From Bacteroidales bacterium (GTDB taxonomy: Bacteria; Bacteroidota; Bacteroidia; Bacteroidales; UBA932), in the NCBI GenBank assembly GCA_017619675.1, contig JAFZRX010000008.1:119162-183161 (forward strand): 64,000 bases of DNA. The letters run 5' to 3'. A model generated the notes under the pieces. It was not told the origin of the DNA and did not search any database. It saw only the letters and a list, made by a program, of their open reading frames with translations. This document shows, in pieces, positions 34,199 through 44,154 of this stretch (the stretch's first letter is position 1; every line of letters starts with the position of its first letter). Made by a program: the position numbers and the translations under genes.

Positions 34199-37100
34199 AT
34201 GAAAAAAAGAAGATTATTATGTGCAGCCGCAATCTGCCTTGCTGCATTAGTGTCCTGCCAGAAGCAAGGACCGGAGGTGCCTGTAGAGCCCACCAGCCAG
34301 GAAGAAAACCAGACGGAGCCAGTCACTCCGCCGGAAGAGGAACTTGTAGTATTCTCCGCTTCCACTGAAGCCCCGGGCACCCGTACCACTCTTTCCCATG
34401 ACGATGATAGCTGGCATGTATTGTGGGCCGAAGGGGATCAGATCAATATCAACGGCTATACGCTGACTCTCCAGAGTGAGAATCAACCCGCGGGATACGG
34501 TCCTGGATGCCCTAAAGGAACCTTTGTTGGCAGCAATCCACTTCCCGCCAGTACCAGTCCGTATTACAAGGCGATTTACCCCGCCACTCTCAGGGACAGG
34601 TACGGTTATTTCAACTTACCGGCCGAACAGCCCTACGTTGAAGGAGGCATAGCTGCCTTCCCCATGTATGCAGAATCTGACGACAACAATTTAACCTTCA
34701 AGAACCTCTGCGGTATAGTCATGCTCAACCTAAAGGGCGACAAGAGCGTAACCAGCATAGCTTTGGCCGACAAGGACGATACCCCCAAGCCAATGTCCGG
34801 CCGCTTCACCGTAGAGAATAACGCTGCCGTCCTCACAACTGGAATCAACGGAACGGCTGTGGTTTGCGATACCCCTGTAGCGCTGAATACAGATACCGCC
34901 ACCCCGTTCTTCCTAACTGTTCCCGCTGCCTCCTACGGTAAACTGTACATCATAATTGAAGCGTCCGACGGCACTATCTGCACCCTGACCAGCAACAAAG
35001 CCATCAATGTAGAAAGGAGCAAAGTCACCACCATCAACCTCTCCAACCTCACTTTCAAGGACGAGAGCGCTAAGATTACATATACTACTTCTGAAAAGAA
35101 CAGGCAGTATGGCAAATATAACGGAGGCGATGATGCTTCTGTTTTCGGAACCGGTCTTAAAGTTGTAAGTCACAGTTATGACTCAGAGTCCATGACAGGT
35201 GTAATTACTCTTGATGGCCCGATAACGACCATTGGTAACGACGCCTTCAGATATGGCACCAACAACGGATACATCAAGACGGTTACAATTCCAAATACTG
35301 TGACATCAGTTGGCTCTTATGCTTTTTATGGATGCCACAGATTGGAATCTTTCAATTTCCCCAGGGGCTTGACCACTATTGGAAGAGACGCTTTTGTCAA
35401 TTGTAGCAAATTCGTCCCTGATGATATGAGCCATATCACATCAATCGGAGAGGAAGCCTTCCAGCACATCGGCATCAGTGGTCCATTTACACTTCCGGAA
35501 GGACTGACTTATCTTGGGAGGAGAGCCTTCCATGATAATGACGGCCTTACGGAGGTGACAATAACCCATACTCCTGAAACGATGGGCATTGAAATATTTT
35601 CCAGCAGTAATAATATTACAACTGTAACATTTGCCGACGATATAGATATCCCTAACAATATGTTCAACGGTTGTGATAAACTCACAACAATTAATTTCGA
35701 TGCTGTTGTAACATCCATTGGCGTAGGTGCTTTTGGTTCCTGCCGAGCCTTGACATCCCTTACACTTCCTTCTTCCGTAACTTATATCGGAGAATCAGCT
35801 TTTGCTTATTGTTCAGGATTGGAGGAGTTCAATTTTTCAGACAATATCACTTATATTGGAGAAGGAGCTTTCTCTAATTGTACCTCTCTGGAAACAGTCG
35901 TTTTGCCGGCAAATCTTGAGACTATGTACAACAGATACCATTTTTCCGGTTGTACTTCTCTCAGAAGCGTTACTTTCCCGACTAATCCCAACTTTAAGAC
36001 CATCCCGTACCTATGCTTTGACGGCTGTACCAACCTGGTTTATACGGTAATTCCGTCTAATGTGACAAGTATATCAGATTTGGCTTTCAGGAATTGTGGA
36101 TTCACAGCGCTTCCTGAAGGATGGGGCAGGAGAAGCCTTTATGCTGATAATACAAACCCTTATAAAGGTTGTCCCATTGAATCCATTACGTTCCCGGATG
36201 ACTGGACTTCTGTGCCTACCAGTTTCTGCTGGGGTTGGAAGAAACTTAAAGAAGTTAATTTTGGATCAGGCGTTACTACCGTTGGCGGCAGTGCATTCCG
36301 CGAATGCACCTCGCTGACAGATGGAAGCAAGGTGGTCATTCCGTCTAATGTGACCTCTATTGGCAGTTACTGTTTCCATCAAACCGGATTAACAAGCTTG
36401 CCGTCAGGTATCAATAGGGCAGACATAACTATTAGCGATCATGCTTTCAGCAACATTCCACTTACATCTGTGGATGTTTCTAATTGGACAGAAATACCAA
36501 ACGGAGTATTCCAGGAATGCTCGTCTCTGCAAAGTGCAACTTTGGGCAGTTCCCTGACAGCTATCAAACAGTATGCTTTCTACCTGTGCACATCGTTCAA
36601 TAGCGTTACCCTACCCGCATCCCTCAACGAGATGGGAAACTACTGCTTCTTTAAAACAGCACTCACAGATATTCCGGCAGGTCTCCATGATTGTGCTTCA
36701 TTTGGCGAACATATTTTTGGAGAAACACCAATGACCAGCATTACCATGCCGGACGGGATGACAAAGATTCCTTCTTACATGTTCGGAAGTTGCGCTAGCC
36801 TTACGACGGTTGATCTTAATGACGTCACTACATTGGGGACTTATGCTTTCAGCAGTTGCTCATCCCTCTCTTCTGTGACCGCACCGTCTGTTGAGTCTGT
36901 GGGTCAATATGCGTTCAATAATAACAATGCTTTGCTGTCCATTGACCTTCCTTCGGTGAAGACCCTTGCTTCCAATGCCTTCAATTCTTGTCAAAATTTG
37001 CAAAGCGTTGATTTGGGGGCAAATATTCAGAGCATAGGAACGGATTGCTTCCATTCAAATCCTTCTTCCCTGGTGGCCATATATATTCGCAATGGTGCGG

Positions 37101-37894
37101 CTATTTGTTCGCTTACTGGCCGTCTCTCAGGATATTCATTAAATTCTGCTCTGCAAATCTTTGTGCCTGCACTTTTGTTGGATTCATATAAGGGAGCTCC
37201 CAAATGGATTGATTACAAGGATTATATCTATGGCATTGATGTTCCTGTTTCTATGACGCCAATCACCTCTATGAAACTTGATGATGGTAGTGTTCCATAC
37301 TACAGCATTGATGGTATCGTAAATGCTTTCAGCGAGAATGGTGGCACCCTCACTTTCCTTGAAGACATTACTCGCGAGTTAACTTTTACCGGAAACGCAA
37401 CAGGAGTCGTTGACATGAACGGCCATTCAACCAATAAAGTCTTCTGGATGCAGAACACAGAACGCGGCACAATCACCATCCGCAATGGCACCTTCACCCA
37501 GACAGGGGACTGCTTTGACGGAAAGACAGGCTTTAGCGACGGCTACGGTGGAACGATTATCCTTGAAAACATGACGGTCAAAGGAACCCTGTGGACAGAC
37601 AGCCATCCGTTTATCATCCGGAGCGGTGATTACAACCAGCTCCGCAATATGAAAAAGAATGATGTCACCTCTGCGGGATCAGGAACTATTACTATCGAAG
37701 GAGGTCGTTTCAAGAGTTTTTATAACTATACCACCAGCGGCTGGACCCTTGGGTCGTATACCATCTCCGGCGGCAAATTTGCCTTTGATCCTACAACGGC
37801 AACTAATGTAACCATTGCTGAAGGATACTCCGTGCAGACCAATACAGATAGTGACAGTAGCACTTATCCGTATATAGTCGCACCTACGCCATAA
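34199..37894 (+). CDS. BspA-like leucine-rich-repeat surface lipoprotein
   Basis: A 1231-residue lipoprotein. The signal peptide ends in ALVSCQK with the lipobox cysteine near residue 20. Residues about 50-295 are a fimbrillin-like domain (TRTTLSHDDD, WAEGDQININ). From about 310 to 1000 there are more than 20 LRR_5 (BspA-type) repeats with the recurring pattern IGxxAFxxCxxLxxVxLP. A beta-rich C-terminal part with GTITIRNGTF repeats (about 1040-1231) resembles parallel beta-helix rungs and is shared in style with the next lipoprotein. Proteins of this kind bind host or microbial partners at the surface. It is preceded by the short peptide gene. Confidence 0.88.
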   Translation: MKKRRLLCAAAICLAALVSCQKQGPEVPVEPTSQEENQTEPVTPPEEELVVFSASTEAPGTRTTLSHDDDSWHVLWAEGDQININGYTLTLQSENQPAGYGPGCPKGTFVGSNPLPASTSPYYKAIYPATLRDRYGYFNLPAEQPYVEGGIAAFPMYAESDDNNLTFKNLCGIVMLNLKGDKSVTSIALADKDDTPKPMSGRFTVENNAAVLTTGINGTAVVCDTPVALNTDTATPFFLTVPAASYGKLYIIIEASDGTICTLTSNKAINVERSKVTTINLSNLTFKDESAKITYTTSEKNRQYGKYNGGDDASVFGTGLKVVSHSYDSESMTGVITLDGPITTIGNDAFRYGTNNGYIKTVTIPNTVTSVGSYAFYGCHRLESFNFPRGLTTIGRDAFVNCSKFVPDDMSHITSIGEEAFQHIGISGPFTLPEGLTYLGRRAFHDNDGLTEVTITHTPETMGIEIFSSSNNITTVTFADDIDIPNNMFNGCDKLTTINFDAVVTSIGVGAFGSCRALTSLTLPSSVTYIGESAFAYCSGLEEFNFSDNITYIGEGAFSNCTSLETVVLPANLETMYNRYHFSGCTSLRSVTFPTNPNFKTIPYLCFDGCTNLVYTVIPSNVTSISDLAFRNCGFTALPEGWGRRSLYADNTNPYKGCPIESITFPDDWTSVPTSFCWGWKKLKEVNFGSGVTTVGGSAFRECTSLTDGSKVVIPSNVTSIGSYCFHQTGLTSLPSGINRADITISDHAFSNIPLTSVDVSNWTEIPNGVFQECSSLQSATLGSSLTAIKQYAFYLCTSFNSVTLPASLNEMGNYCFFKTALTDIPAGLHDCASFGEHIFGETPMTSITMPDGMTKIPSYMFGSCASLTTVDLNDVTTLGTYAFSSCSSLSSVTAPSVESVGQYAFNNNNALLSIDLPSVKTLASNAFNSCQNLQSVDLGANIQSIGTDCFHSNPSSLVAIYIRNGAAICSLTGRLSGYSLNSALQIFVPALLLDSYKGAPKWIDYKDYIYGIDVPVSMTPITSMKLDDGSVPYYSIDGIVNAFSENGGTLTFLEDITRELTFTGNATGVVDMNGHSTNKVFWMQNTERGTITIRNGTFTQTGDCFDGKTGFSDGYGGTIILENMTVKGTLWTDSHPFIIRSGDYNQLRNMKKNDVTSAGSGTITIEGGRFKSFYNYTTSGWTLGSYTISGGKFAFDPTTATNVTIAEGYSVQTNTDSDSSTYPYIVAPTP

Positions 37895-37928
37895 AAAGCC
37901 AAGATTGTAATACTATATATTGGCTCTG

Positions 37929-37951
37929 AAGGCAACTGCAGGGCCTTTTTT
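37929..37951 (+). terminator. Intrinsic terminator after the LRR lipoprotein
   Basis: Stem AAGGC/GCCTT (37929-37933 and 37943-37947) followed by a run of T residues, 35 bp after the stop of the LRR gene. Confidence 0.6.
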
Positions 37952-37991
37952 CATAAATCATTAACAATGAGGAATTAAAAGGTAATTTTTT

Positions 37992-38021
37992 ATTGGCTTT
38001 TATGAAAAATGACTAATTTTG
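37992..38021 (+). promoter_or_regulatory. Promoter of the second peptide-lipoprotein pair
   Basis: TAATTTTG (38014-38021) matches TAnnTTTG exactly. ATTG at 37992-37995 is a partial -33 element with an 18-bp spacer. It lies 55 bp before the peptide ATG at 38077. Confidence 0.55.
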
Positions 38022-38076
38022 TAGTCTGTACTGAACACTAAGCATATATAATTAATAACTAAATAATTACAGCATT

Positions 38077-38211
38077 ATGAAACAAGAGTATGAAGTTCTG
38101 AAACAGGAGTACGAAACTCCCGATGTGCAAGTCATCCTGGTTGAAACTAATGAAAGTATTCTGGAGACAACGGGAACTAATCCAGACGATCCAATTATTG
38201 ACCCAGACTAA
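38077..38211 (+). CDS. Second short acidic peptide with YxxP leader-like motif
   Basis: A 44-residue peptide. It has two near-repeats, QEYEVLKQEYETPDVQVILV, of which the second carries the YxxP motif aligned with YESPLLQVIEVV of the 34040 peptide. The tail is acidic and Pro/Asp-rich (TGTNPDDPIIDPD). It has its own promoter and lies 25 bp before the giant lipoprotein at 38237. The same gene order (peptide, then lipoprotein) occurs twice in 5 kb, so the pairing is not chance. Confidence 0.6.
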   Translation: MKQEYEVLKQEYETPDVQVILVETNESILETTGTNPDDPIIDPD

Positions 38212-38236
38212 TATCATCTAACAAAAGTTACTAGAT

Positions 38237-41200
38237 ATGCGTAATTTTCTAAAATGGACGGCTGTGCTCGTCCTGCTTTCCTTTTTTTCTTGTACCAAAG
38301 CGGAATATATCGGTGATACCCCTGATTTCAAAGAGGCTGGTGTTTTTGGCTATATAGCACCTGTTGTATTAGATGATGCTCCAGCCACAAAAGCTTCTGT
38401 TAATCCTTCTTCCTTGAGTTATTCTTTTGAAGTAGGGGACCGTATTAATATTTGGTCAAACTCCAACACACTTCTTCTTTATACAGTTGAAGAATTAAGA
38501 GATAATGGCCATGCTGTTTTCTCTGGTGGTGGATTCACTCTTACTGATGGTGAGACTTATTATTCCTCCGTTCCGTTAATAAGGAACCCAAGGGATGTAT
38601 ATCAAGCCATGACTGTAACATATGAAGGTCAGGTTCAGACAGCAAATAACGATGCTAATCATACTGCTGATTATACATATTGTTATGCTTCTGCTACTTG
38701 CAACAACGGAAACACATCCTTTGGATATGAGCGTTTAAATGCATACTTTCAGTTTATTATAACCCTTCCGGATGCTCTGACCCTTACAGAACTTTCCATT
38801 TCAGCTGCTAGTGAGGATTTCTTTGCAGTGAACGGAAGTCTTAATTTAACAAATGGCAGTTTTACCCCAGGAGAAAAAGCCGGAGTTATGACGTTGAAAC
38901 TCGGCAATGGCAATGAAGGTATAACAGTCTCTGACAAAGTATTGAAGGCGGCTCTTGCTGTTGCTCCTTGTGCTGCCGGCGAATATGTTATTCGAGTAAA
39001 AGCTTCAGACGGAAAAGTTTATACTAGTCCCAAGATTTCCAAGACAGCACTTGTTGAAAGTCATGTTAAACAGTTTGTTACAGAGGTATTCGAGGGCGAG
39101 AACCCTGCTGTAGCCCAGATTGGTGATGTTGTTTATTTCTCACTTGCTTCAGCTGTTGCCGCTGTTCCTGCAGGAACTCAGACAACCATTACTATGATTG
39201 GTAATGAGGATATCGAGGTAAATGGTTATGCTGTTACAATTGAGAGTGGAAAGGATGTTATCCTTGATCTTAACGGAAAGACTGTTACAGGATTATGTTC
39301 AAGCGGGGGGACATCTGCATTAATAAGGGTTCTCGGCACTCTTACAATTAATGACAGTGGATCTAACGGTAAATTGATTGGAGGCGCAGATCCTACTTGG
39401 ACCTGGGATGGTTCTGATGACTACACAGGAAGTTATGCGAGCAATACTATTCGCAATGAGGGAACTCTGATTGTTAATGGTGGAACGCTATATAATGCTA
39501 GCACTGGAAGCGCTGCTTACGCAATTGATAACTACAGTGCAGGCAAGGTAACGATCAATGGAGGTACCATTGATGCTAAAAAGGCATCTGCTATTCGCTT
39601 ATTCTATAATAATGGAGGAGTAGTTACCGTCAACGGAGGCTCGATAGGTCATTACACCGATGATGATAACTATAGCTACATGGGTATCCAGGCCATGGCG
39701 GGAACAAATGCAGTTATCAATGTTTCTGGCGGAACCATTTCAGGTATGTATGCTCTTTATTCAAGTGGAACAGGTTCAAGCGCAGTTACTATTACTGACG
39801 GATCATTTGATGGATATGTTGGATTTGGTTCAGATGGACCTACGAATCTCTCAATTTCTGGAGGTATGTTTAGTGAATGGGTAGGAACCTGGGGCTCTCA
39901 GCCTGGTTTTATTACAGGCGGTGTATTCGCTGAAGATCCTTCAGAGTCTGTGGCAGATGGATATATGGCAACAGCCAATACGGATCCTGCAACTATGGCT
40001 GATTATCCTTTCACTGTTGTAGAGGACACCAATGAATATGTTGCCAAGATCGGTAGCACAAAGTACTTGACTCTTGAAGCTGCAATTGCCGCTGTTCCAA
40101 CTGATGGAACAGCTACAACTATAAACTTGTTGTCAGATATAACCTTAGATGACTTACTGGTTATAGAAGGTGGAAAGAATGTCGTACTTGACCTTGGGGA
40201 AAATACATTAACAGGCGATATTGATCAGTATAATAGTATTCTTGAAGTCAAGAACGGAACACTGGCAGGAACTGCATATGTAAACGGCGGTACTTCAGGT
40301 ACAGAATATAACACCTTTACCCTTGCGGCTGACGCTACCATAGACAGTGACTATGCTATCATATTGTATCAATCAAGCAACAATACTGCATATGGTTCTA
40401 CCATAAACATTAACGGTACCGCCAACGGTATGGTGTGGGTGATGGGTAACATCACAGAAGGTAATAGCGTTGTTAACGTTAACAGCGGTGCAAGTATCAC
40501 AGGTGACGTTGGCGTTGCTCTCAATGGTTATGCAACTTTGAATGTTAATGACGGCGCCACTATTGTCGGGTCAGAGTCTGGTATAGAAGTTCGCGCTGGT
40601 AATCTCAATGTGATCGGAGGAACAATCTCTTCTACAGCAACTGAGTATTCAGTTAATCCTAGTGGTAGCGGAACAACTACTTTCGGCGCAGCAATCGCTG
40701 TGGCACAGCATAACACCAACTTGGCCATTAATACTACTGTTTCCGGTGCAACATTGTCTGGTATAAAGACAATTTCAGTAGCTGATCCTCAGGGAACTGG
40801 TATGGATAATGTGACCGTTACGGTTTCCGACACCTACTTAGGCAATAATGTAGCAATACCTGAAGGCTTTGATTGGGTAAGCAACGGTAATGGTACCAGC
40901 ACCCTTAAAGGCGTGACTAATGTTGCCAAGATAGGAAGTGTAGAGTACGAGTCTCTTGCAGATGCGATCGCTGCAGTTCCGGCTAACACGCAGACTACTA
41001 TCACAATGATAGGCAATGAAACCATCGAGGCCAATGCGGGCGTTACTATCCCTGCTGATAAGAACATTATTCTAGACCTGAACAGCAAGACCATCAAGGG
41101 TGTTGTTCAGAGTCCTGCCACTGCCCAAGTCATCTTGAATAAGGGTACACTCACCATCACAGATAGCAGTAATGAAACGAGTGGTACTTTAACCAATGAA

Positions 41201-42907
41201 GTTAGTGATGAAAATGCTGGTTCGCCAATGGATAAGAATTGGTATAGCAATGTTATAACCAATAATGGAACTCTTACCGTAAATGCTGGCAATATAGTCA
41301 ATACGGGCACAGGTGGAGCATGTTATGCTATAGATAATATAACCAATGGCACATCATGTACTCCAACTGTTAACATCGCAGGAGGTAATATCAGCGCAAA
41401 AAAGGTTGCGGTACGTATGTTCTGCAATAGCACTACTAACGTTAATACCGTTAACGTGACAGGTGGTAATATTAGTAGTGAACTTGCATATGGTATCCAA
41501 ACTCAACAGGCCAACAAGAATGCAAATAAGGCGGCATTGAATATCTCAGGCGGCACCATCAGTGGCCAATACGCATGGTGTGATTATGGCGACAAGAACA
41601 CTCCGACTCAATTTGATAATACCACTTACAGCATAACCGGTGGTTACTTCACAGGTGATTTATGGAGTTATGCAACATATTATTGCGGCATGGATGGCTT
41701 CATTTCAGGAGGTTATTTCAATCAAGCGGGTGGTGGAGATTTAGTTATCCCCGGTTTTGCTTTTGCTGAAAACACAGACGAAGAAACGAAGGAAACTTAT
41801 CCTTATACCATTGGTCTAGCAGAAGTTTATTACAGTTGGATAGACGGTGGTGTTGAAAGGGGAGAATATTGCCCCCTTTCTGCTCCATTTGTACAAGGCT
41901 GGTTAATGGACGGAGAATTCATAACCCTTCAAAAGAATGTTACTCTTACTGAGACCATTGCCTGCCAACTTGAAAGTGGATGTTTTTCTTTGACGTTAGG
42001 GGCGTACAACATCATCAAGGGCAACTATAGCATTTCTCTGAAGCCTGGAGTTAGCGTTAAGACTGATAAGCAAACGGCAGTCTTCTCCGCTCCTTCAGCT
42101 AGTTATATGATAGTTGAAACAGCAATTTCCGAGAGTGGTTTCAATTATCAGTATTCAGTTGTCCCTGTTGCGGCAACAGTGAATGGAGTTCAGTACGAGA
42201 CACTTGTTGATGCTGTTGCAGCGACAAGTTCAGGTACAATTACACTCGTGAACGATACTGCAGGTGCAGGTGTCTTTGTAGCACAAAATGAGAACAAGAA
42301 CATCATCATTGACTTTAATGGACACAGTTACACTGTTACTGGACCTGCAGTAGGATCAACAGGAACTGCGACTCAGGCACTCCATCTTGAGATGGGAAAC
42401 ACTGTTGTCATTAAGAATGGTACAGTTTCTTGTACTGCTGATTCCGGAGTAAGGATGTTGGTGCAGAACTATTGTAACCTTACGGTACAGAATATGGTTC
42501 TTGATGGAACAAATCTCCCCGGTGGCAATCGTTACACTTTGTCGAACAACTGCGGAACAGTATTGATTGACAATAGTACAATTAATGCTAATTCGGGAAA
42601 CTTTGCATTTGACGTTTGCCGCTACGCCAGCTATCCTTCAGTGAGCGTAACTGTTACGGGTAATAGCTCGATTAATGGCAATATTGAGTTTGATGCTAGA
42701 GACGGTGATCCTAAAGACGGCATCAGCCTTACCCTTTCATCTTGTTCTGTATCAGGAAGCCTGAATTTGACCTCAGGTGGTACAAGCGCATTGACCGCTC
42801 ACCCTGATAAGGCTACAATTACAAAGAGCGATGCTATCACGTTGGCTGCTCCTTCGGGTTGCAGTTGGGTAAGTAATGGTACAACCAGCACTCTCGTAGT
42901 TGACTAA
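38237..42907 (+). CDS. Giant beta-helix surface lipoprotein with four repeated modules
   Basis: A 1556-residue lipoprotein. A short signal peptide with lipobox FFSCTKAE (cysteine about residue 19) is followed by a fimbrillin-like region (about 45-290, FEVGDRINIWS). Four modules then begin with a shared opening of the type VAKIGSxxYxSLxxAIAAVP, near residues 293, 596, 895 and 1311. Each leads into parallel beta-helix-like rungs rich in GGTI, NGGT and SGGT. Modules 1 and 3 share an almost identical run (TQTTITMIGNE), showing recent duplication. It has a bidirectional terminator just after it. Likely adhesin or surface fibre; ligand unknown. Confidence 0.82.
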   Translation: MRNFLKWTAVLVLLSFFSCTKAEYIGDTPDFKEAGVFGYIAPVVLDDAPATKASVNPSSLSYSFEVGDRINIWSNSNTLLLYTVEELRDNGHAVFSGGGFTLTDGETYYSSVPLIRNPRDVYQAMTVTYEGQVQTANNDANHTADYTYCYASATCNNGNTSFGYERLNAYFQFIITLPDALTLTELSISAASEDFFAVNGSLNLTNGSFTPGEKAGVMTLKLGNGNEGITVSDKVLKAALAVAPCAAGEYVIRVKASDGKVYTSPKISKTALVESHVKQFVTEVFEGENPAVAQIGDVVYFSLASAVAAVPAGTQTTITMIGNEDIEVNGYAVTIESGKDVILDLNGKTVTGLCSSGGTSALIRVLGTLTINDSGSNGKLIGGADPTWTWDGSDDYTGSYASNTIRNEGTLIVNGGTLYNASTGSAAYAIDNYSAGKVTINGGTIDAKKASAIRLFYNNGGVVTVNGGSIGHYTDDDNYSYMGIQAMAGTNAVINVSGGTISGMYALYSSGTGSSAVTITDGSFDGYVGFGSDGPTNLSISGGMFSEWVGTWGSQPGFITGGVFAEDPSESVADGYMATANTDPATMADYPFTVVEDTNEYVAKIGSTKYLTLEAAIAAVPTDGTATTINLLSDITLDDLLVIEGGKNVVLDLGENTLTGDIDQYNSILEVKNGTLAGTAYVNGGTSGTEYNTFTLAADATIDSDYAIILYQSSNNTAYGSTININGTANGMVWVMGNITEGNSVVNVNSGASITGDVGVALNGYATLNVNDGATIVGSESGIEVRAGNLNVIGGTISSTATEYSVNPSGSGTTTFGAAIAVAQHNTNLAINTTVSGATLSGIKTISVADPQGTGMDNVTVTVSDTYLGNNVAIPEGFDWVSNGNGTSTLKGVTNVAKIGSVEYESLADAIAAVPANTQTTITMIGNETIEANAGVTIPADKNIILDLNSKTIKGVVQSPATAQVILNKGTLTITDSSNETSGTLTNEVSDENAGSPMDKNWYSNVITNNGTLTVNAGNIVNTGTGGACYAIDNITNGTSCTPTVNIAGGNISAKKVAVRMFCNSTTNVNTVNVTGGNISSELAYGIQTQQANKNANKAALNISGGTISGQYAWCDYGDKNTPTQFDNTTYSITGGYFTGDLWSYATYYCGMDGFISGGYFNQAGGGDLVIPGFAFAENTDEETKETYPYTIGLAEVYYSWIDGGVERGEYCPLSAPFVQGWLMDGEFITLQKNVTLTETIACQLESGCFSLTLGAYNIIKGNYSISLKPGVSVKTDKQTAVFSAPSASYMIVETAISESGFNYQYSVVPVAATVNGVQYETLVDAVAATSSGTITLVNDTAGAGVFVAQNENKNIIIDFNGHSYTVTGPAVGSTGTATQALHLEMGNTVVIKNGTVSCTADSGVRMLVQNYCNLTVQNMVLDGTNLPGGNRYTLSNNCGTVLIDNSTINANSGNFAFDVCRYASYPSVSVTVTGNSSINGNIEFDARDGDPKDGISLTLSSCSVSGSLNLTSGGTSALTAHPDKATITKSDAITLAAPSGCSWVSNGTTSTLVVD

Positions 42908-42926
42908 GTGCTTGATTCATATTAAA

Positions 42927-42963
42927 ACAAAGAACCCGGGCTATTAAGGCTCGGGTTCTTTGT
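42927..42963. terminator. Bidirectional terminator between convergent genes
   Basis: A 12-bp perfect stem (ACAAAGAACCCG/CGGGTTCTTTGT) with an AT-rich loop. It is flanked by A residues on the left and T residues on the right, so it can stop both the rightward lipoprotein and the leftward PqqD-like gene. Confidence 0.85.
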
Positions 42964-42967
42964 TTTC

Positions 42968-43234
42968 TTATTCTATGAGGCCTTGTTCTTGCCAGGTGGT
43001 GACCATTAGTTTGACGTCCTCCAAAGCACGATCTTCTGAGACTTCATATCGGTCTGTGAGCAAGGTTACAAGATCTTCTATGGTGAACTCTTGGCCTTGG
43101 ACTTGTTCCCAAAGGTAGGTAGCGGAGCCGTTCAGGGAGATAATCTTATCGTAGTTGATTTGGTCAAGACCTTCTCCAATTACTATATGTTCTCCGCAGA
43201 GGGTGCGGAGTGTGAAGCCGTCTTTGATTTTCAT
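42968..43234 (-). CDS. PqqD-like peptide-recognition protein
   Basis: An 88-residue protein (start at the ATG 43234, overlapping the upstream stop by 4 bp). The pattern GFTLRTLCGEHIVI, then LNGSATYLWEQVQGQEFTIEDLVTLLTDRYEV, then the C-terminal VKLMVTTWQEQGLIE is that of PqqD/RRE proteins, which hold the leader of ribosomal peptides for modifying enzymes. It is coupled to the HPr-kinase-like gene. The closest leader-like peptides are at 34040 and 38077. It ends 5 bp from the shared terminator. Confidence 0.85.
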   Translation of the reverse strand: MKIKDGFTLRTLCGEHIVIGEGLDQINYDKIISLNGSATYLWEQVQGQEFTIEDLVTLLTDRYEVSEDRALEDVKLMVTTWQEQGLIE

Positions 43235-44109
43235 ATTTGGCTGTTGTTTGTTACGGTTTGATAGCAAAGGAGGGCGGCTTCCTCATTGGGGAGGCACTCC
43301 AGGCGGTAATAAGGGGTTGTAGTGCAGACTCCTTCCATTGTGCGGTGCCACCCATCGGCAAAAGATTTCAAGGGACGGAATGCTGCGCATGATTCCAGCA
43401 GGGATCCGTAGGCTCTGATAACGGAGACTCGCTCAATCTTGTTGTACGGGGCTTGGCTCAGATGGACTATGGCGCCAACCGGGGCGTCTTGGCTTTTGTA
43501 ACACGGAGTTTTTCCGCTCCAAGGACTTCCGTAAATGCGGATGCTTTTGTCTGGGAGAAGGCGGAGTACGGGGAAGTCATCGTTCAGAAGTTCGGTGCCG
43601 GGGATATGCTTCAGCCAGAGTTGGCTGTGGGTGCTTTTTCCGGTGCCACTCTTGCCCAGGAACAGATAACCTTTGCCGTCTTGGATTACAACGGAAGAGT
43701 GTATTTGCAATGCTCCCAGATGGGCTGAGCTGAATGTGTAGAGCAGCTTCATTGCATTATCCAATGCGAAGACTTTCTCATGGGAGGATAACTCTATCTG
43801 GGCTTGTCTGAAAGACGCGTCCACCAGCATTCTTCCGGATACTGGGTTGCTGGGGAGTGACTGAAATTCAACCAAATAGCCGTTGTTCTGAGTATAAAGG
43901 GTAATGACGTGGAAACGAGGATCTTCCGGGGTTCTGTAGAGAAGTGTGCTGTCTGTTTCCGGTAGTTCTGACACAACTTTGAGATGGAAGATCTTTTCAG
44001 CGTCGTTTGGTTCTGTTTTGAAGGGGAGCAGGTTGGCCGGCTCAAAGGGCATGCCCTCTACCTCAAAGCAGAAATCCGCCACACGATATGTCTGAACGTC
44101 CCCGGTCAT
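43231..44109 (-). CDS. HPr-kinase-like P-loop protein
   Basis: A 292-residue protein, start placed at ATG 44109 (MTGDVQTYRVADF). The P-loop GKSGTGKST near residue 156 and the downstream LLNDDFPVLR and GSPWSGK segments match the HprK-related serine kinases that occur with PqqD-like and nucleotidyltransferase proteins. In the paeninodin lasso cluster such a kinase phosphorylates the precursor C-terminal serine. The two peptides here end in Asn or Asp, so a different acceptor or sugar/nucleotide target must be considered. It overlaps the PqqD-like gene in an ATGA junction. Confidence 0.83.
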   Translation of the reverse strand: MTGDVQTYRVADFCFEVEGMPFEPANLLPFKTEPNDAEKIFHLKVVSELPETDSTLLYRTPEDPRFHVITLYTQNNGYLVEFQSLPSNPVSGRMLVDASFRQAQIELSSHEKVFALDNAMKLLYTFSSAHLGALQIHSSVVIQDGKGYLFLGKSGTGKSTHSQLWLKHIPGTELLNDDFPVLRLLPDKSIRIYGSPWSGKTPCYKSQDAPVGAIVHLSQAPYNKIERVSVIRAYGSLLESCAAFRPLKSFADGWHRTMEGVCTTTPYYRLECLPNEEAALLCYQTVTNNSQI

Positions 44110-44113
44110 AACG

Positions 44114-44121
44114 CAAATATA
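44114..44121 (-). promoter_or_regulatory. -7 box TATATTTG for the HprK-PqqD pair
   Basis: Read on the minus strand this is an exact TAnnTTTG, ending 4 bp before the ATG at 44109. Transcription would start nearly on the start codon. No good -33 element is seen. Confidence 0.4.
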
Positions 44122-44154
44122 GAAACATTTGTCTCGTCTTGAGAATAGTTTACG

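Noticed and set aside
35000-37000. Regular repeats in the LRR gene considered as a CRISPR array
   Set aside because: The repeats are in-frame protein repeats with changing bases. No constant repeat with unique spacers is present, and no cas gene is in the window.
32873-44109. Complete lasso-peptide cluster
   Set aside because: The asparagine-synthetase-like cyclase and transglutaminase-like protease are missing from the window, so only a partial resemblance is supported.
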